Source of the DNA: Planctomycetota bacterium
GTDB taxonomy: Bacteria; Planctomycetota; PUPC01; JACPCR01
Length of the DNA stretch: 64,000 bases
Direction of reading: 5' to 3'
Assembly: GCA_027625095.1 (NCBI GenBank)
Contig: JAQBXN010000002.1
Location: forward strand, 1-64,000
Part shown: in pieces, positions 17,592-26,847 of the stretch
Position numbering within the stretch: position 1 is the stretch's first letter
Layout: the number at the start of each line of letters is the position of its first letter
Translations under genes and position numbers: made by a program
The notes under the pieces: generated by a model
Told to the model about the DNA's origin: nothing
The model's input: the letters and a program-made list of their open reading frames with translations, nothing else
Database searches by the model: none

Positions 17592-18746
17592 TCAATTACC
17601 AAACATCACCGGCTGCATAAAAACCCGCTCGCCGGAATCATCAGCAAGCTCAACTCGAACAAAGGTAAGGTCGGGCTTACCGTCATTTAGAGGGATGTCT
17701 ACGGTGGCCTCAAGGCCGCTGACGGATTTCAGTTCGCCTCTGTCAGAGATGAATCGAATCGTCGCTTCGCGGCTTGTGGTGACTGTAATTTGGGTGGCGC
17801 TTGCCTCGAATTTTTCGATTGTCAGGCCATTGTCTTTGAGGCATCCGTAGAAGTTGCCGGCACGGTATGCTCGAAGACACTCCTCCTCCGTAAAAGTTGG
17901 AATGAGAAGGACATTACGGCCGTTCCAGTCCTTTCCTTTGCACACGCTGTGATCAGGAACACATGAGGCCCAGCACCTGCGGCCGGTGCCCAATATACGA
18001 TTCCAGAGATTTAGCGAAAAACCCTGTTCCGGCTCATCCGGCGCCACGTAGTTGGGATTCTGAAACCAGTCCCTGGTTGCGGAGTAGTCGTTGTAGATTT
18101 CGATGCCAAGCACCCGGTCGTCGAAATCAAGCATTTCGAATACGACCTCATCACTGAATTGAGTGAACCAGGTCGGATGATTAAGCATGACACCCCCGCC
18201 GTTCGGGTAATCCAACGCGTCGATCATTGCGGCAAAACCTTCCTGCCACGATTTGCCATAGCCCACAGCAAAGCCATGAGATTGCAGCTTGTGACGATTG
18301 ACCGCATCAAAAGTTCCAGACCTGAATGACGAACCTGGCGCGCAGATATGGCAGTTTGAATTGGTGAAGCCGTGATGTTCCGCGTTGCTGCTGATGATGA
18401 TGTCTTCAGGTATGTTCGTGTAGAGTGGCTCACTTTCTTCGAATGGAAATGTCGACCGAAATTCCTCATCAAGTTCGTCAGCCCATGTGATAACTTCGTT
18501 CCAGTTTATGGGCGGGCTTACCTCGGCCCCATCGCGCATCACTGGCCAGCTTTGCCGCAATAGGAAATCACTTCTGCGAGTACCCGCGTTGCAGGGCGCT
18601 GAAGGATAATAATTCGATATCGGAAAATGACGGATACCGTAACGATATCCATTATCGAGGCAGCTCTGGTCGTAGATATGCATGTGCGTTGCAGACGGAA
18701 CGCGCTGAATGGAATCCCAGTCGATACCTTGGTATGGATTATTCAT
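17592..18746 (-). CDS. PHP-like metal-dependent hydrolase, uncertain family
   Basis: 384 residues, no signal peptide. The N-terminus has ATHMHIYD (HMH at 21-23), resembling the first metal-binding H-x-H of PHP phosphoesterases. Later segments GGGVMLNHPTW and GIEIYND match the positions of the histidine and glutamate ligands in PHP proteins, and a CWASCVPDHS stretch may give another histidine. The last ~80 residues look like a beta-sandwich (TITVTTSREATIRF type). Family members hydrolyse phosphoesters using two or three metals. The start is only 24 bp from that of the divergent isochorismatase-fold gene, so the two may be co-regulated. Confidence 0.7.
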   Translation of the reverse strand: MNNPYQGIDWDSIQRVPSATHMHIYDQSCLDNGYRYGIRHFPISNYYPSAPCNAGTRRSDFLLRQSWPVMRDGAEVSPPINWNEVITWADELDEEFRSTFPFEESEPLYTNIPEDIIISSNAEHHGFTNSNCHICAPGSSFRSGTFDAVNRHKLQSHGFAVGYGKSWQEGFAAMIDALDYPNGGGVMLNHPTWFTQFSDEVVFEMLDFDDRVLGIEIYNDYSATRDWFQNPNYVAPDEPEQGFSLNLWNRILGTGRRCWASCVPDHSVCKGKDWNGRNVLLIPTFTEEECLRAYRAGNFYGCLKDNGLTIEKFEASATQITVTTSREATIRFISDRGELKSVSGLEATVDIPLNDGKPDLTFVRVELADDSGERVFMQPVMFGN

Positions 18747-18770
18747 GGAACATGTTATTTCTGTGAAGTG

Positions 18771-19577
18771 ATGAATCTAAAAGCAGAATACTACCAACAG
18801 TTCGATGCTGACTACAGTCTTGAAGTGCCAGCCGAAGGGTTCGGAGGGTGGAAGACTGCACAGGTAGAAATAAATCCAGCAAAGACCGCGGTGGTCGTGA
18901 TGCACGCGCTGGATTGCGGCCCGATGGAGGACTTCCCAGGGTGGTATCGTTGCTGCGACGAAATCCCTCGCACTGCATTTGTGCTCAAGACTGTCTTCCC
19001 CAAACTTCTGGCGGCTGTTCGTGCTTCCGAACTCTCCCTGTTTCATATAGTGGGTGGGGCTTCCTATTGCAAGGACTACCCCGGCTACCAGCGTGTGCTT
19101 GAATTGGCCGGGCCCGAGGCGTCCCTCCCGCGTGTCGAGAAGGACAGGGTTTATGAAGACCTCCGCCAATTCGCCAGAGAGAATTCGTTTCCAGGCAAGC
19201 ACAATTCAGAGGACTGCGCGGCCGGATCCAAGGTAGCGAAGTTTCCCAGTGAGGCTGAACCTCTAGGTGACGAAGGCATTGCAGCGACCGGCCCACAATT
19301 ATTCGCGCTCTGTCGCGATGCGGGTGTCAATCACATCATCTACGCCGGTTTCAATATCAATTGGTGCATCATTCTGTCCCGAGCCGGCATCGTGGAGATG
19401 AAACAGTATGGCCTGATCTGTTCTGCCTTCCGCCAGGCCGTGACCGGCGTAGAAAACAAGGAGACTGCGCGGCGCGAACTCGGTAAAGAACTCGGATTGT
19501 GGACCTTATCGGTCGAGGGCGGCCTCATTTTCGATGTTGACAATTTCGTTGAAGCCGTTGAAGCCCGGTCACGATGA
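18771..19577 (+). CDS. Isochorismatase-fold cysteine hydrolase-like protein
   Basis: 268 residues from the ATG chosen because upstream in-frame sequence overlaps the divergent gene. The Rossmann-like core and the cysteine segment YAGFNINWCIILSRAG (Cys199) fit the isochorismatase-like hydrolases. The usual first-strand signature with the catalytic aspartate reads VVVMHALDCG here, so that Asp seems displaced or missing. The family hydrolyses amides or vinyl ethers such as nicotinamide or isochorismate. With the altered site the reaction could be different or lost. Cytoplasmic; transcribed away from the PHP-like gene with only 24 bp between the starts. Confidence 0.72.
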   Translation: MNLKAEYYQQFDADYSLEVPAEGFGGWKTAQVEINPAKTAVVVMHALDCGPMEDFPGWYRCCDEIPRTAFVLKTVFPKLLAAVRASELSLFHIVGGASYCKDYPGYQRVLELAGPEASLPRVEKDRVYEDLRQFARENSFPGKHNSEDCAAGSKVAKFPSEAEPLGDEGIAATGPQLFALCRDAGVNHIIYAGFNINWCIILSRAGIVEMKQYGLICSAFRQAVTGVENKETARRELGKELGLWTLSVEGGLIFDVDNFVEAVEARSR

Positions 19578-19626
19578 CGAACGAACATAATGCTACTGCC
19601 AGCAGTGAATACTTGTTAATGGTCCA

Positions 19627-20760
19627 ATGCATCAACAGTTGATACCAACTTTTCTACTTTTGCTCTCAACCTGCTCCTTTGCCGAACAGCCTCCGAATGC
19701 TGCGGCCCTGGCTGAAGATTTGGTATTCGCTGAAGGGGGGGAGAAGGATGAATTGCTGATCAAGATAGCGGACCTTGCAGACAAGCGGACCCAGGGCGCG
19801 CTCGTACAGGCACTCTTGAGCGTTCCGCCTCCAGGCAACAAGGCGGTCGAGAAGGCATCCGAAGCACTGCATCAAATGGCTGATGCAGAGATCGAAGATG
19901 AAGTCGTGCAACTCGCCGAATCGGATTCTTTGGTTCTGCGTCGAATCGGGATTACCCTACTCGGGCGAATGCATACGGATCGCTCGGCAGATGTGCTGGA
20001 AAGGGCAATCGAATCGAAAACGAACAATGAAGCTATTCTAAAGAGCATTGTCAGAAGCGTCGGCAGGAACGGACGGGCAAAAGCACTGCCCACACTGAAA
20101 AAACTTGCAGCCAGACACGAATCTCTTGCAGGAGATATTGTGATAGCACGCTTCCAGGTGGGCGATGCTGAGGCGTTACAACCCTTCTTTGCGTTCTATC
20201 AAGAGCAATCCGGCATACTGGCCAGTACGGCATGGGATTATGGTTTCAAAAATGGCTCCGCGGTGGAGGTCCGACGGCTGAAGACAGAGAAGAAGGATCT
20301 GGAGGATACATTACGAAGCATGGAGCTGGCGCTGAAAGAAATAAGCAGCGAGCACCTTCCTGTGATGCTCCGGTTCGCTATGAATAGCGGCAATCCAGAT
20401 GTGTTCCATCTGCTGTATATCTCCCTGCCTGGCCTGGTAAACGAGAAGAATTCCCACCTCTTTCTGGACTTGCTGGCATCCCCATCTCCCGAGCTGGCAC
20501 AGATGGCGCTCAGGCAGATCGAACGGGTCGGTGACAAGGCTGTAAACGAAAGGATAAATGACCTGCTGTTGTCACTCCTCGAAAGCGGGGACGTGTATTC
20601 GAAGCGTCTGGTCCTTTCGAACGCTCCTCGTTTCGGCGACCAGGGTATCGAGCTCTTGCAGCGCGCTCTGAAGGATGACAGCCAATGGGTTCGAGAAAAA
20701 GCATTGGAGGAAATACGGAAATTGAGGATGCATTCGAAAGCCCAATCTCAGAGGAATTGA
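19627..20760 (+). CDS. Secreted HEAT-repeat protein
   Basis: 377 residues. A short leader (MHQQLIPTFLLLLSTCSFA) is followed by helical repeats with the HEAT pattern, for example ILKSIVRSVGRNGRAKALPTLKKL and the final WVREKALEEIRKL. These form a curved scaffold for protein or ligand binding and have no enzymatic motif. The leader contains a Cys (LLSTC), so a lipoprotein is possible though the lipobox is weak. It ends two bases before the start of the giant GH42-like gene, whose N-terminus also has HEAT repeats, so the two are very likely co-transcribed and may work together on the cell surface. Confidence 0.8.
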   Translation: MHQQLIPTFLLLLSTCSFAEQPPNAAALAEDLVFAEGGEKDELLIKIADLADKRTQGALVQALLSVPPPGNKAVEKASEALHQMADAEIEDEVVQLAESDSLVLRRIGITLLGRMHTDRSADVLERAIESKTNNEAILKSIVRSVGRNGRAKALPTLKKLAARHESLAGDIVIARFQVGDAEALQPFFAFYQEQSGILASTAWDYGFKNGSAVEVRRLKTEKKDLEDTLRSMELALKEISSEHLPVMLRFAMNSGNPDVFHLLYISLPGLVNEKNSHLFLDLLASPSPELAQMALRQIERVGDKAVNERINDLLLSLLESGDVYSKRLVLSNAPRFGDQGIELLQRALKDDSQWVREKALEEIRKLRMHSKAQSQRN

Positions 20761-20762
20761 AG

Positions 20763-23700
20763 ATGGCCGGCGCGTTGTACTGTCTCATTCAGCTTGCGAC
20801 CTTTCCTGCATCGTTTGCCCAGGAATTGGATCTCGTGGGGCCCGACCTGGTCGGCATGTCTCTCGAAGAGATGTCGGAAAAGCTCTTGAAGGCGGCATCA
20901 AATCCTCATCCGGATAAGGCTGGATTTCTGTTTGAAGGGCTCAATGCCTTGATGGCGCCTAGGGAATCAGATAATTCCAGACTGCTGCCCGAGAATCTCA
21001 GCCCCCGGAATTCAGGCGAGGTTTTCCACAGCGTGCTGAAGGCTTTGGCTTCGGTTGCGGATGAACGCCTGCTTGATGATCTTGAGGACCAGGTTGATTC
21101 GAAGATTCGGCCGCTTGGCTTCGCAGCCATTCAACTCGCTGGGATCATCGGAGGAAACCGCGCTGTCAAGATATTGAAACCGTTACTCAAAAGTGATGAC
21201 CGTCAACAACGCACGGTAGCCATACTCGCTCTCGGCGATACCGCGTCTGCGCAAGCGATGGAGGTACTGGACGGATTGAAGAACGAGTCGGACATGATAG
21301 TGGTTCGATTCGCGCTCGAACGGCTTCGCCGACAGACAGGACGTTCAGAGATTCCAGTTCGAGGACAGAAGACCGGCCGACTGCTTTATTCAGGGCTACA
21401 GAAAAAACCAGACCTGCGAGAGTGGCAGATTGAATCTGAGGAGCTGGATGAAAAGAAACTCACAGATCAAATGAATGGCTCCGAACTGATTGTTCTGGGG
21501 CGCTCCGAAAATGATGAATCCAGTTCGGGCGTCACCAGGAGCCTGGGGACATTTGTGCGCGGAGGCGGAACGCTCCTGCTCCGGGGTACAAATGACGCCT
21601 TTGCTTCTACCTTTCGGGCGTTGGGAATGACGGCACCCTCTCAGTGGGATGAGAAGGATTTCCGGTGCATGCCCTGGCTGCCGGATTTTCATCCAGTTGT
21701 TTCATCCGTATTTGAACTGGACGATGTCTATCCGGAATTCACTGCCAACGGCGGATGGAAGAATTGGTCTAAAGAACAACGGGCCCCATTGCGTTCCCCG
21801 GATGGCACCGGGGCCAGTCCGCTGATCTACCAAACGCTCGGCAAAGGGATGGTGATCCTTTCGGCAGTTGATCTTCTTGGAGACTATTTCTTTCGAACGA
21901 ATCTGCTGGCCACTATCTATGGTCCCGAGTATCGAAAGGCCAAGTCGTTTGTCTGGACGATGAGCGAGTCCTGGGAGACTCCTCATCGTAAATGGGGAAA
22001 ACCGTTAGCTGGTGGCGCGCTGCGCGTGTTGTTTTTAATGCCCCGCATTCACAAACGCAGTGTTGTAGAGATGTCGCAGAGATTGGATCTCGAATACTCA
22101 TTTCTTCCCTTGCTGACTGAACAGACAAAGGGGGCCAAGAAGGGTTCTGAAACGAAGAGTGAATTCACTGTCAGCGGCGAAGTCATTGATGAATTAGAAA
22201 GTCAGCTTGGAAGGCCGTGGGATGTTCTGGTCATTGGGCAGACATTCATACAGGGCACGGGCTACTATCAGCGTTTCGGGTGGCGAGAGTTTCCCGAACG
22301 TTTGAAGCGAATGGTTGCCACGAAGGTTCGTGAAGGGCGCGGGTTGGTTTTCGCCCCGGCTCGTGTCCCGGGAGCAGCGGTCGGCGGTGTTCCTGTGCTG
22401 GCTGGTTCAAAACCTGCCGAACCTGACAGTTTGAAATTTCATCTTCCATTCTTTTCGGCGAATTCAGTCGAGCTTAGAACGCTGGCCAAGGGGCGAATTG
22501 CATTCTTCGATCAGAATCTCCCATGCACGGCTCTGTGGGAGGATTTTGAACGTGTCGCGCCTGCCGCGTTTCAGGTGCCCGCTATTGAACGCTGGAGAGT
22601 CGTTTATCCGATAGAGGAGTACAGCTACGCGGGGTTGGCAAAGACGCTGCTTTGGTCCGCCGGTCGTTCGGATAAGGGACAGCTCGCCAGCATCGGTGGT
22701 GACTATCCGGAATTTCTTCTGGCTTTGAAGACGGCAGCGGACGGGTTGACCGCAGACATTCAAATTCGGGATCGGTTCAATCGCGTCGTATACAAGACCG
22801 CATTGCCGGTGGGAGAGAAAGGCTGCCGTATCTCTCCGCCTGCCCTGTTCGGGGGCGCTTTTGTGCTCGAGGTTGTGTTGAGAGATTCCGAGAAACGTTC
22901 AACGGATTGGGGGGCAATTTCTTTTCATGTTCCGAATAAAGATAGCGTTGTCTCCGTTGAGCAGGAAGCGAAATCCTATGCCGAAGGATCGACTGCGAGG
23001 GTGAAGGTGAATCTGACCATCGAGCGTGCACAGGCGCTTGTCTGGCAAGTGCATGACACTTGGGGGCGCGTGACGCAGCAGGGCAAGGAGGTTGCAGCCA
23101 AATCTCTCGAATTAGAAATCCCTTTCCTTCATCCGCTCTCGCGACTGCATTACCTGTGGCTGGAACTTCAGGGCGAAGCCGGCTCTCCTCTTGCCGTACA
23201 GCGTCTGCCATTGCTGGTCCGAACTACGGAACCATCAGACTTCCGCTGGTACCAGGCAGGTGGAGGCAGCAAGGGCCTTATAGAGCAACTGGGGGCCGCG
23301 GGAGTCGATTGCATCGGGCTTCCGGATTCAGCTTCTGTCGTTGTCGATCAGGCCCTTGAAAACAACATCGGGTTCTGGTCCGCCTGGAGCGGTATCGGCG
23401 CCGGCTATCCCGGAAGGGGCAATGCGGATGGGACAGGACACTCCATCTGTTCGTCAGGGCCGGCGTTCCGTACGATGCTTCGGAGAAACTTTGAGGAGAA
23501 ATGTCCAAGAGCATCGCACTTCGGGATCAACCTCTTCATGCTCCAGGACGAGTCCGAGGCCGGGATCGGTCACTGTGATCTGCTGCCATGTGTGGCGGCA
23601 TATCGGGAACATCTACGCGGGCAATACGACTCTCTGGAGGCTCTGAATGCCTCGTGGAAAACGTCTTTCAAACGATGGGAAGAGGTAAATCGGCTACCCG

Positions 23701-25418
23701 CGAAAAGCCCTCAAGTGTTGGCCCCGGCTATCGACCACATGCACTTCATGCGTCGGCTTTACGCAGATTGGATCGATGAATCTCAGGGTGGGATTCGACG
23801 ACTCATTCCTGAGGCTCGGGTTGGCTTCTCCGTTTCATGGGGTGATGCGTGGGAGCTTTCACGATTTCTTTCGGCGACCATGTGGCACCGGCATGTGATG
23901 CACTATGACGATCACATTTCATATGGCCGTCCGGAAACCGTGTTCGGATCCTGGTACGGCCCAACCTATAACAAGAGCGACCGTAACGAAGCCCAGGCGC
24001 GGCACGAGACCTGGGCGCCGCTTTTCGGCGGGGCTAACGCGTTCTTTGAATGGTGGGGCGCTCGTCAATTCAGCTACAATTTTGTCCGACCAGACCTCTC
24101 ACTCTTCAACATCGCGAAAGTCATGAGCGAGGAGGTGGGTGAAATAAAAAGCGGCATTGGAAAAATGCTCATCGATGCCGAATACGTCACTTCCCCTTTT
24201 GTGCTTTACGATTCACCGCGCAGCCGGTCCGCTTTATCAGCGCTTGAAAAACTATCTGCAAAGGGTCGCAGAACTTCCTCACTCAAAGCTGTTCGGAGCA
24301 GTCTGCGAAAGATGCAGATCCCCATCCGCTATCTGCACTCCGAACAGGTTGAAGACGGCCTGCTTACGAAGGATGACATCCGTATCGTTTACATGTCGCA
24401 AGCGGTATCACTCTCCGACACCGAAATCCGGGAGCTCACACAGTTCGTCCAGCAGGGCGGAATTCTCATCACTGATTACGACGCCGGACTGCGAGACGAA
24501 CGCGGGAACACCCGCTCAATTGTTCCAGCCGAACAGTTGTTCGGCATTCGTTACGAGCAGGACGGGGGTTCCGATTTGGGGGGGGCTCTAAAACTCGCGG
24601 TCGACTTCGAGGAGCTGAAATTCGCAGTCACAGAATCGAGCCTGAGCCCTTCCTCGTGGGGGGCGAATATCGAGGCGACGGATGGGAAGGCCCTCGGCAC
24701 CATCAATGGCAGAACGCCGGCATTCATCGTGAATCGTCTTGGCAAAGGAACGGCCATCTTCCTCAATTTTGATCCTGGTCAGGTAGATGCTGGCACGGGC
24801 GAGACTTTCATCCACAAAATGTGCGACGCGCTCATCTCAAAGGCAGGCATAAAAATGCCGTTCAAGGTAGTTGGAGGCGACGGTTCGTTCCCCAAACTCC
24901 GGCTGGGTACCTTTAAGAGAGGAAGCCATCGCTTCATCGGGTTTTCTGCCGATCCGGACGGAGATGCAATTGAGGATCAGCAAAAGATGGAACTGACTCT
25001 TCACAGTTCCGAAAAAGGCTATCTGTATGACGTCCGGCACGGCAATGCACTTGGCAGGAATTCCGAAGTCTCCCTCGTCCTTACTCCGGGCATAGCAAAA
25101 GTCTACAGTCTGCTTCCGTACCAAGTTGCGAAGGTAGCTATGCTCACAGAACCATCGACGTCCGAATGCGGGGGCGTTATCAGGATAAGGGTCTCGATCC
25201 ATGCGGATGGTGAAATCGGCGACCACGTCCTGCATATCCAGGTCTTTGACCCGGATGGAAAACAGAGACGCGAACATCAACGCAACGTGACTGCTATCGG
25301 TGGAGAAATCACTTTTTCCCTGCCAGTGGCGTTGAATGATTCTCTTGGCAGGTGGCGAGTGGTTGCGAAGGATGTTGCCACAGGGATGTCTGGCCAGACT
25401 GAATTCCTTGTCAGGTGA
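20763..25418 (+). CDS. Very large secreted GH42-like glycoside hydrolase with HEAT repeats
   Basis: 1551 residues from the ATG that gives a leader (MAGALYCLIQLATFPASFAQ) and sits two bases after the previous stop. Order: HEAT-like helices (about 60-200); a GATase-like Rossmann part (about 220-420); a second such domain; beta-sandwich segments (about 700-830); a TIM-barrel-like part with SEAGIGHCDLLP near 930 and the GH42-type pattern LEALNASWKTSFKRWEEVN; a beta-galactosidase trimerisation-like domain near 1200 (VYMSQAVSLSDTEIREL, GGILITDYDAGL); and a C-terminal Ig-like domain. The acid/base glutamate of GH42 may be the Glu in QDESE; the nucleophile could not be placed. A galactoside or other oligosaccharide substrate is inferred. 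Confidence 0.8.
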   Translation: MAGALYCLIQLATFPASFAQELDLVGPDLVGMSLEEMSEKLLKAASNPHPDKAGFLFEGLNALMAPRESDNSRLLPENLSPRNSGEVFHSVLKALASVADERLLDDLEDQVDSKIRPLGFAAIQLAGIIGGNRAVKILKPLLKSDDRQQRTVAILALGDTASAQAMEVLDGLKNESDMIVVRFALERLRRQTGRSEIPVRGQKTGRLLYSGLQKKPDLREWQIESEELDEKKLTDQMNGSELIVLGRSENDESSSGVTRSLGTFVRGGGTLLLRGTNDAFASTFRALGMTAPSQWDEKDFRCMPWLPDFHPVVSSVFELDDVYPEFTANGGWKNWSKEQRAPLRSPDGTGASPLIYQTLGKGMVILSAVDLLGDYFFRTNLLATIYGPEYRKAKSFVWTMSESWETPHRKWGKPLAGGALRVLFLMPRIHKRSVVEMSQRLDLEYSFLPLLTEQTKGAKKGSETKSEFTVSGEVIDELESQLGRPWDVLVIGQTFIQGTGYYQRFGWREFPERLKRMVATKVREGRGLVFAPARVPGAAVGGVPVLAGSKPAEPDSLKFHLPFFSANSVELRTLAKGRIAFFDQNLPCTALWEDFERVAPAAFQVPAIERWRVVYPIEEYSYAGLAKTLLWSAGRSDKGQLASIGGDYPEFLLALKTAADGLTADIQIRDRFNRVVYKTALPVGEKGCRISPPALFGGAFVLEVVLRDSEKRSTDWGAISFHVPNKDSVVSVEQEAKSYAEGSTARVKVNLTIERAQALVWQVHDTWGRVTQQGKEVAAKSLELEIPFLHPLSRLHYLWLELQGEAGSPLAVQRLPLLVRTTEPSDFRWYQAGGGSKGLIEQLGAAGVDCIGLPDSASVVVDQALENNIGFWSAWSGIGAGYPGRGNADGTGHSICSSGPAFRTMLRRNFEEKCPRASHFGINLFMLQDESEAGIGHCDLLPCVAAYREHLRGQYDSLEALNASWKTSFKRWEEVNRLPAKSPQVLAPAIDHMHFMRRLYADWIDESQGGIRRLIPEARVGFSVSWGDAWELSRFLSATMWHRHVMHYDDHISYGRPETVFGSWYGPTYNKSDRNEAQARHETWAPLFGGANAFFEWWGARQFSYNFVRPDLSLFNIAKVMSEEVGEIKSGIGKMLIDAEYVTSPFVLYDSPRSRSALSALEKLSAKGRRTSSLKAVRSSLRKMQIPIRYLHSEQVEDGLLTKDDIRIVYMSQAVSLSDTEIRELTQFVQQGGILITDYDAGLRDERGNTRSIVPAEQLFGIRYEQDGGSDLGGALKLAVDFEELKFAVTESSLSPSSWGANIEATDGKALGTINGRTPAFIVNRLGKGTAIFLNFDPGQVDAGTGETFIHKMCDALISKAGIKMPFKVVGGDGSFPKLRLGTFKRGSHRFIGFSADPDGDAIEDQQKMELTLHSSEKGYLYDVRHGNALGRNSEVSLVLTPGIAKVYSLLPYQVAKVAMLTEPSTSECGGVIRIRVSIHADGEIGDHVLHIQVFDPDGKQRREHQRNVTAIGGEITFSLPVALNDSLGRWRVVAKDVATGMSGQTEFLVR

Positions 25419-25453
25419 GATCGCCATCTCACAGCTTCCATTTCACCCGGGTG

Positions 25454-25758
25454 CTCACGCTGTTTGAGGGGTGAATTTCGCATCTGAATGGGAGGAAATT
25501 GTCATTCCGAATTCAATGTCTGTTCCGAGCCCTGTCAGGGTGAAGAAGATTTGCCGACTAAACTTCGACGGTGCTCCCAGTCTTTAGTTCCACATGCGGA
25601 ACTAAAGAAGTCCCACCACCAGGAAAAGACCCCTCGCCAGCTTGCTGGCATGGGGCTTTGGGGAGGTGTCGAGTGTTAGCCGGTGAGATCTGATTCACAT
25701 GCCAGCAAGCAGGCATGAGTCTAAAGTCTCACCGACTTTACCCCTCAAACAGCGTGAG
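25454..25758. mobile_element. MITE-like palindrome-rich element
   Basis: Bounded by an exact 19-bp inverted repeat, CTCACGCTGTTTGAGGGGT at 25454-25472 and its complement at 25740-25758. Inside are TCTTTAGTTCC/GGAACTAAAGA (25581-25591 with 25598-25608, 6-base loop), GCTTGCTGGCATG/CATGCCAGCAAGC (25640-25652 with 25698-25710) and a CATGCC/GGCATG hairpin overlapping the latter. It has no open frame of note. It sits between convergent genes. It could be a miniature transposable element or a structured RNA; target-site duplications were not identified. Confidence 0.55.
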
Positions 25759-25767
25759 TGCCCCATC

Positions 25768-26337
25768 TCATCCTCTGCCCTTCCAGAATGGACAGAAAGG
25801 GCAATCCTCACCGACCGGATAATCCATGCCTTCTTCGTGCGGACAGCCTAAAATGCCGTCACTGATCGCAATGTTCTTGACACCATATTCCAGAAAAAAT
25901 ACTTCTATCTCCTGCTGCACTTTGGGGCTGGTGGCAACATCCGACCCACCCCACCTTCTGATGATTGGGTCTGCGCCCGCATACTCTACCACCCCGGCGG
26001 CAATTTTTGTGGTGACCCGATCGTCGGGCCCGTAATAGGCCAGGGTGCCGATAGGGAACTCCGGTGTCACTGGTCTTTTCAAGGCCGCCTTACGCTCAAA
26101 GTATTCTAGGATCGCGTCGTCCCAGTTTTCCAACTGCCCTTTAGTAAACCCCATCCTGTTGGCTTCTGTGATGAGCAGATTCAACTTCTTCATTGCATAC
26201 AGTTCGGACTGTTCACCCTCCTGCTCGAGTATCTCATTCAGATCGAATTCGAGATCGTGATCCGCTTCTGACTCACGCCACGCTTTGAGCGCGTCCACAA
26301 GGCCCTCCACAAAACTGACTCGCCATTTCCTGGGCAT
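25768..26337 (-). CDS. Hypothetical protein with C-terminal zinc-binding-like motif
   Basis: 189 residues. The N-terminal half is helical and charged (LVDALKAWRESEADHDLEF...). The middle reads like a small beta domain (IGTLAYYGPDDRVTTKIA). The C-terminus has a Cys/His cluster, GCPHEEGMDYPVGEDCPFCPFW, whose C-x-H and C-x-x-C spacing suggests a zinc site. It looks like a conserved PVC-type protein of unknown role, but I cannot name a family. It has no signal peptide. Confidence 0.72.
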   Translation of the reverse strand: MPRKWRVSFVEGLVDALKAWRESEADHDLEFDLNEILEQEGEQSELYAMKKLNLLITEANRMGFTKGQLENWDDAILEYFERKAALKRPVTPEFPIGTLAYYGPDDRVTTKIAAGVVEYAGADPIIRRWGGSDVATSPKVQQEIEVFFLEYGVKNIAISDGILGCPHEEGMDYPVGEDCPFCPFWKGRG

Positions 26338-26414
26338 GCTTTTCCCCCCTGTGAAAAAGTGATGGCGGATGATACCTCAATCACAAAGGAAATTCAGTCA
26401 GAACAGAACAAATA

Positions 26415-26441
26415 CAGGGAGAGGCGTCATGCCTCTCCCTG
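26415..26441 (-). terminator. Strong hairpin, possible terminator
   Basis: The arms CAGGGAGAGGC and GCCTCTCCCTG are exact complements with a 5-base loop. On the minus strand it is followed by TATTTGTTCTGTTC, a weak U-rich tract. No gene with good support ends just before it, so its role is unclear. Confidence 0.45.
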
Positions 26442-26787
26442 CGGCCAAGGTTGATCCACTCGGCCTGATTGGATCACCTTGAATATGAAATTTAACCTGG
26501 AAGTGCATGACTCATCAGCCCTCGGCCCTTGGCTGACGAACCCATACGACTCCCAGGCGCTTCGGGCCTTTAAGTCCAAACGACCCATTTGACCATCCGT
26601 CTCCTTAAGCACTCTCTGTGCCAACCCGACGACTTGAGCGTCAAGCCATTGTGAATGAACGGCATAAGTATCTATTTGCAAAAGTCGCCTCACCTTGCTC
26701 TGAGATTTCCGATTCAGGGGCTGTATTCATCTGTCAACATCCTTCACAAATTCGTGCTCCTCACTCGCAACCGGAATTCATTTGCAC

Positions 26788-26822
26788 AAAAAATCCCGAA
26801 TCGCTGATGCGGCACGGGATTT
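26788..26822 (-). terminator. Rho-independent terminator
   Basis: Read on the minus strand, AAATCCCG pairs with CGGGATTT and the stem runs into TTTTTT. It lies about 25 bases after the stop codon of the small gene at 26848-26991 and supports that gene being transcribed. Confidence 0.75.
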
Positions 26823-26847
26823 CATGTATTGGAAATTCAAATCGGAC

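Noticed and set aside
26427-26693. 88-codon minus-strand frame
   Set aside because: It starts at GTG without a ribosome site, its stop codon falls in the loop of a strong hairpin, and its composition is not convincing. No family motif.
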